Assembly: GCF_001811425.1 (NCBI RefSeq) | Contig: NZ_KV804703.1 | Span: 1-64,000, forward strand | From: Peptoniphilus_A sp001811425 | GTDB lineage: Bacteria; Bacillota; Clostridia; Tissierellales; Peptoniphilaceae | Direction of reading: 5' to 3' | DNA length: 64,000 nucleotides | Made by a program: the position numbers and the translations under genes | Notes under the pieces: model-generated | Databases searched by the model: none | What the model was told of the DNA's origin: nothing | Seen by the model: the letters and a program-made list of their open reading frames with translations, nothing else | Shown: piece after piece, positions 63,495-64,000 of the stretch | Layout: the number at the start of each line of letters is the position of its first letter | Numbering within the stretch: the first letter of the stretch is position 1

Positions 63495-63877
63495 AAGGAT
63501 GGGGCATAGGGGGCGGCAATGCCCCCTCTACCCCCTCCTTTGACCTCCCCCACACCCCTGTGCCCTGGCAGGGGCCTCGACCCTAAACTACGCAAAAAGT
63601 TCTACGGCTAAAATTTTGAACTCGTTCGCTTCGCTCTCTCAAACAGCAAAATTTTTTAACGCCTTCGAACTTTTTGCTTACTGCCTTATGGCTTCTACTG
63701 TTTATTAGTAAAGATTGATTCCTTACTACACATCAACAAGCTGGGCACTCTTGCAAAGCTAATTTTTTTCCACAAGACTTTTATCGGATGCGAACTTTTA
63801 ATTAATTTTTAAAGAAAACATCTTTAGCCAGAACAGTAGACTAATGAGAGTGTATAAGATAAGCAAAAAAATCGGTT
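63495..63877 (-). repeat. Dispersed ~380-bp structured repeat, copy B (inverted)
   Basis: Reverse complement of copy A: both end in AACCGATTTTTTTGCTTATC next to a gap and share long identical blocks (GCAAGAGTGCCCAGCTTGTT, GAGGCCCCTGCCAGGGCACA). The central hairpin arms are conserved, while the tip has a GCGAAGCGAACGAG-type sequence in place of copy A's shorter tip. No coding sequence seen. Confidence 0.9.
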
Positions 63878-63977
63878 NNNNNNNNNNNNNNNNNNNNNNN
63901 NNNNNNNNNNNNNNNNNNNNNNNNNNNNNNNNNNNNNNNNNNNNNNNNNNNNNNNNNNNNNNNNNNNNNNNNNNNNN
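63878..63977. other. Assembly gap (100 N)
   Basis: Exactly 100 N; the left flank is the repeat terminus. The 23 bases on the right (63978-64000) begin GGAGGGGCAAGGGGCATT, like the G-rich hairpin at 23071. Confidence 0.99.
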
Positions 63978-64000
63978 GGAGGGGCAAGGGGCATTAAGAC

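Overview
The window reads as chromosome from a low-GC, anaerobic, amino-acid-fermenting Firmicute. The gene set (electron-bifurcating [FeFe] hydrogenase HydABC, NAD-type glutamate dehydrogenase, FtsEX with an M23 hydrolase, the whiA-HPr-dnaE-pfkA-pyk block, the glmU-prs-pth-mfd-foldase block) and the AT-rich codon use fit Tissierellia/Peptoniphilaceae (Peptoniphilus, Anaerococcus and similar Gram-positive anaerobic cocci). That placement is an inference from content, not from a database match.

Layout. 1-4.5 kb: a large Cna-B/SpaA-type surface adhesin on the minus strand, split after about 100 codons by a run of eight G and open again for the whole remaining distance in the neighbouring frame. 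This looks like an ON/OFF phase-variable gene caught OFF. 4.9-7.6 kb: a membrane-anchored Lys/Glu/Pro repeat protein, an HD hydrolase and a CmpB-like membrane protein. 7.6-22.9 kb (minus): glycolysis and replication (pyk, pfkA, dnaE), HPr, WhiA, a PrsA-like foldase lipoprotein, mfd, pth, prs and glmU. 23.0-23.7 kb: palindromic G-rich repeats, a 100-N gap and a ~380-bp repeat. 23.7-25.4 kb: cysK-cysE behind a short leader ORF with three consecutive Cys codons and a terminator. 25.5-28.9 kb (minus): rpmG-secE-nusG-rplK-rplA, then an L10 leader and rplJ-rplL. 29-36 kb: a nuclease-helicase fusion, trmL, an FAD protein, lepB, a two-component system overlapping folA, and tRNA-Cys. 36.5-40.5 kb: ftsE-ftsX-M23-ctpA. 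40.7-46.5 kb: a CofE-like protein and the hydrogenase operon. 46.7-63.5 kb: gdhA, YitT, a CPBP protease, folate cyclo-ligase, an AddB-like nuclease, a pseudouridine synthase, an MltG-like fragment, an M24 peptidase, a very large metallophosphoesterase, a MATE transporter, trxB and a DUF2207-like membrane protein. 63.5-64 kb: an inverted copy of the 380-bp repeat and a second 100-N gap.

How it works together. Glycolysis (PfkA, Pyk, HPr) and glutamate oxidation (GdhA) yield NADH and reduced ferredoxin, which HydABC can discharge together as H2. CysE makes O-acetylserine and CysK makes cysteine, and the leader suggests that charged tRNA-Cys controls both genes. FtsEX probably gates the coiled-coil M23 hydrolase encoded beside it.

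Most striking signals: (1) the Cys-Cys-Cys leader peptide and attenuator before cysK-cysE; (2) the poly-G switch in the adhesin, with a perfect inverted repeat over its promoter; (3) a structured repeat that caps both ends of the 23.3-63.9 kb contig in inverted orientation, so the contig's orientation in the scaffold is not secure.
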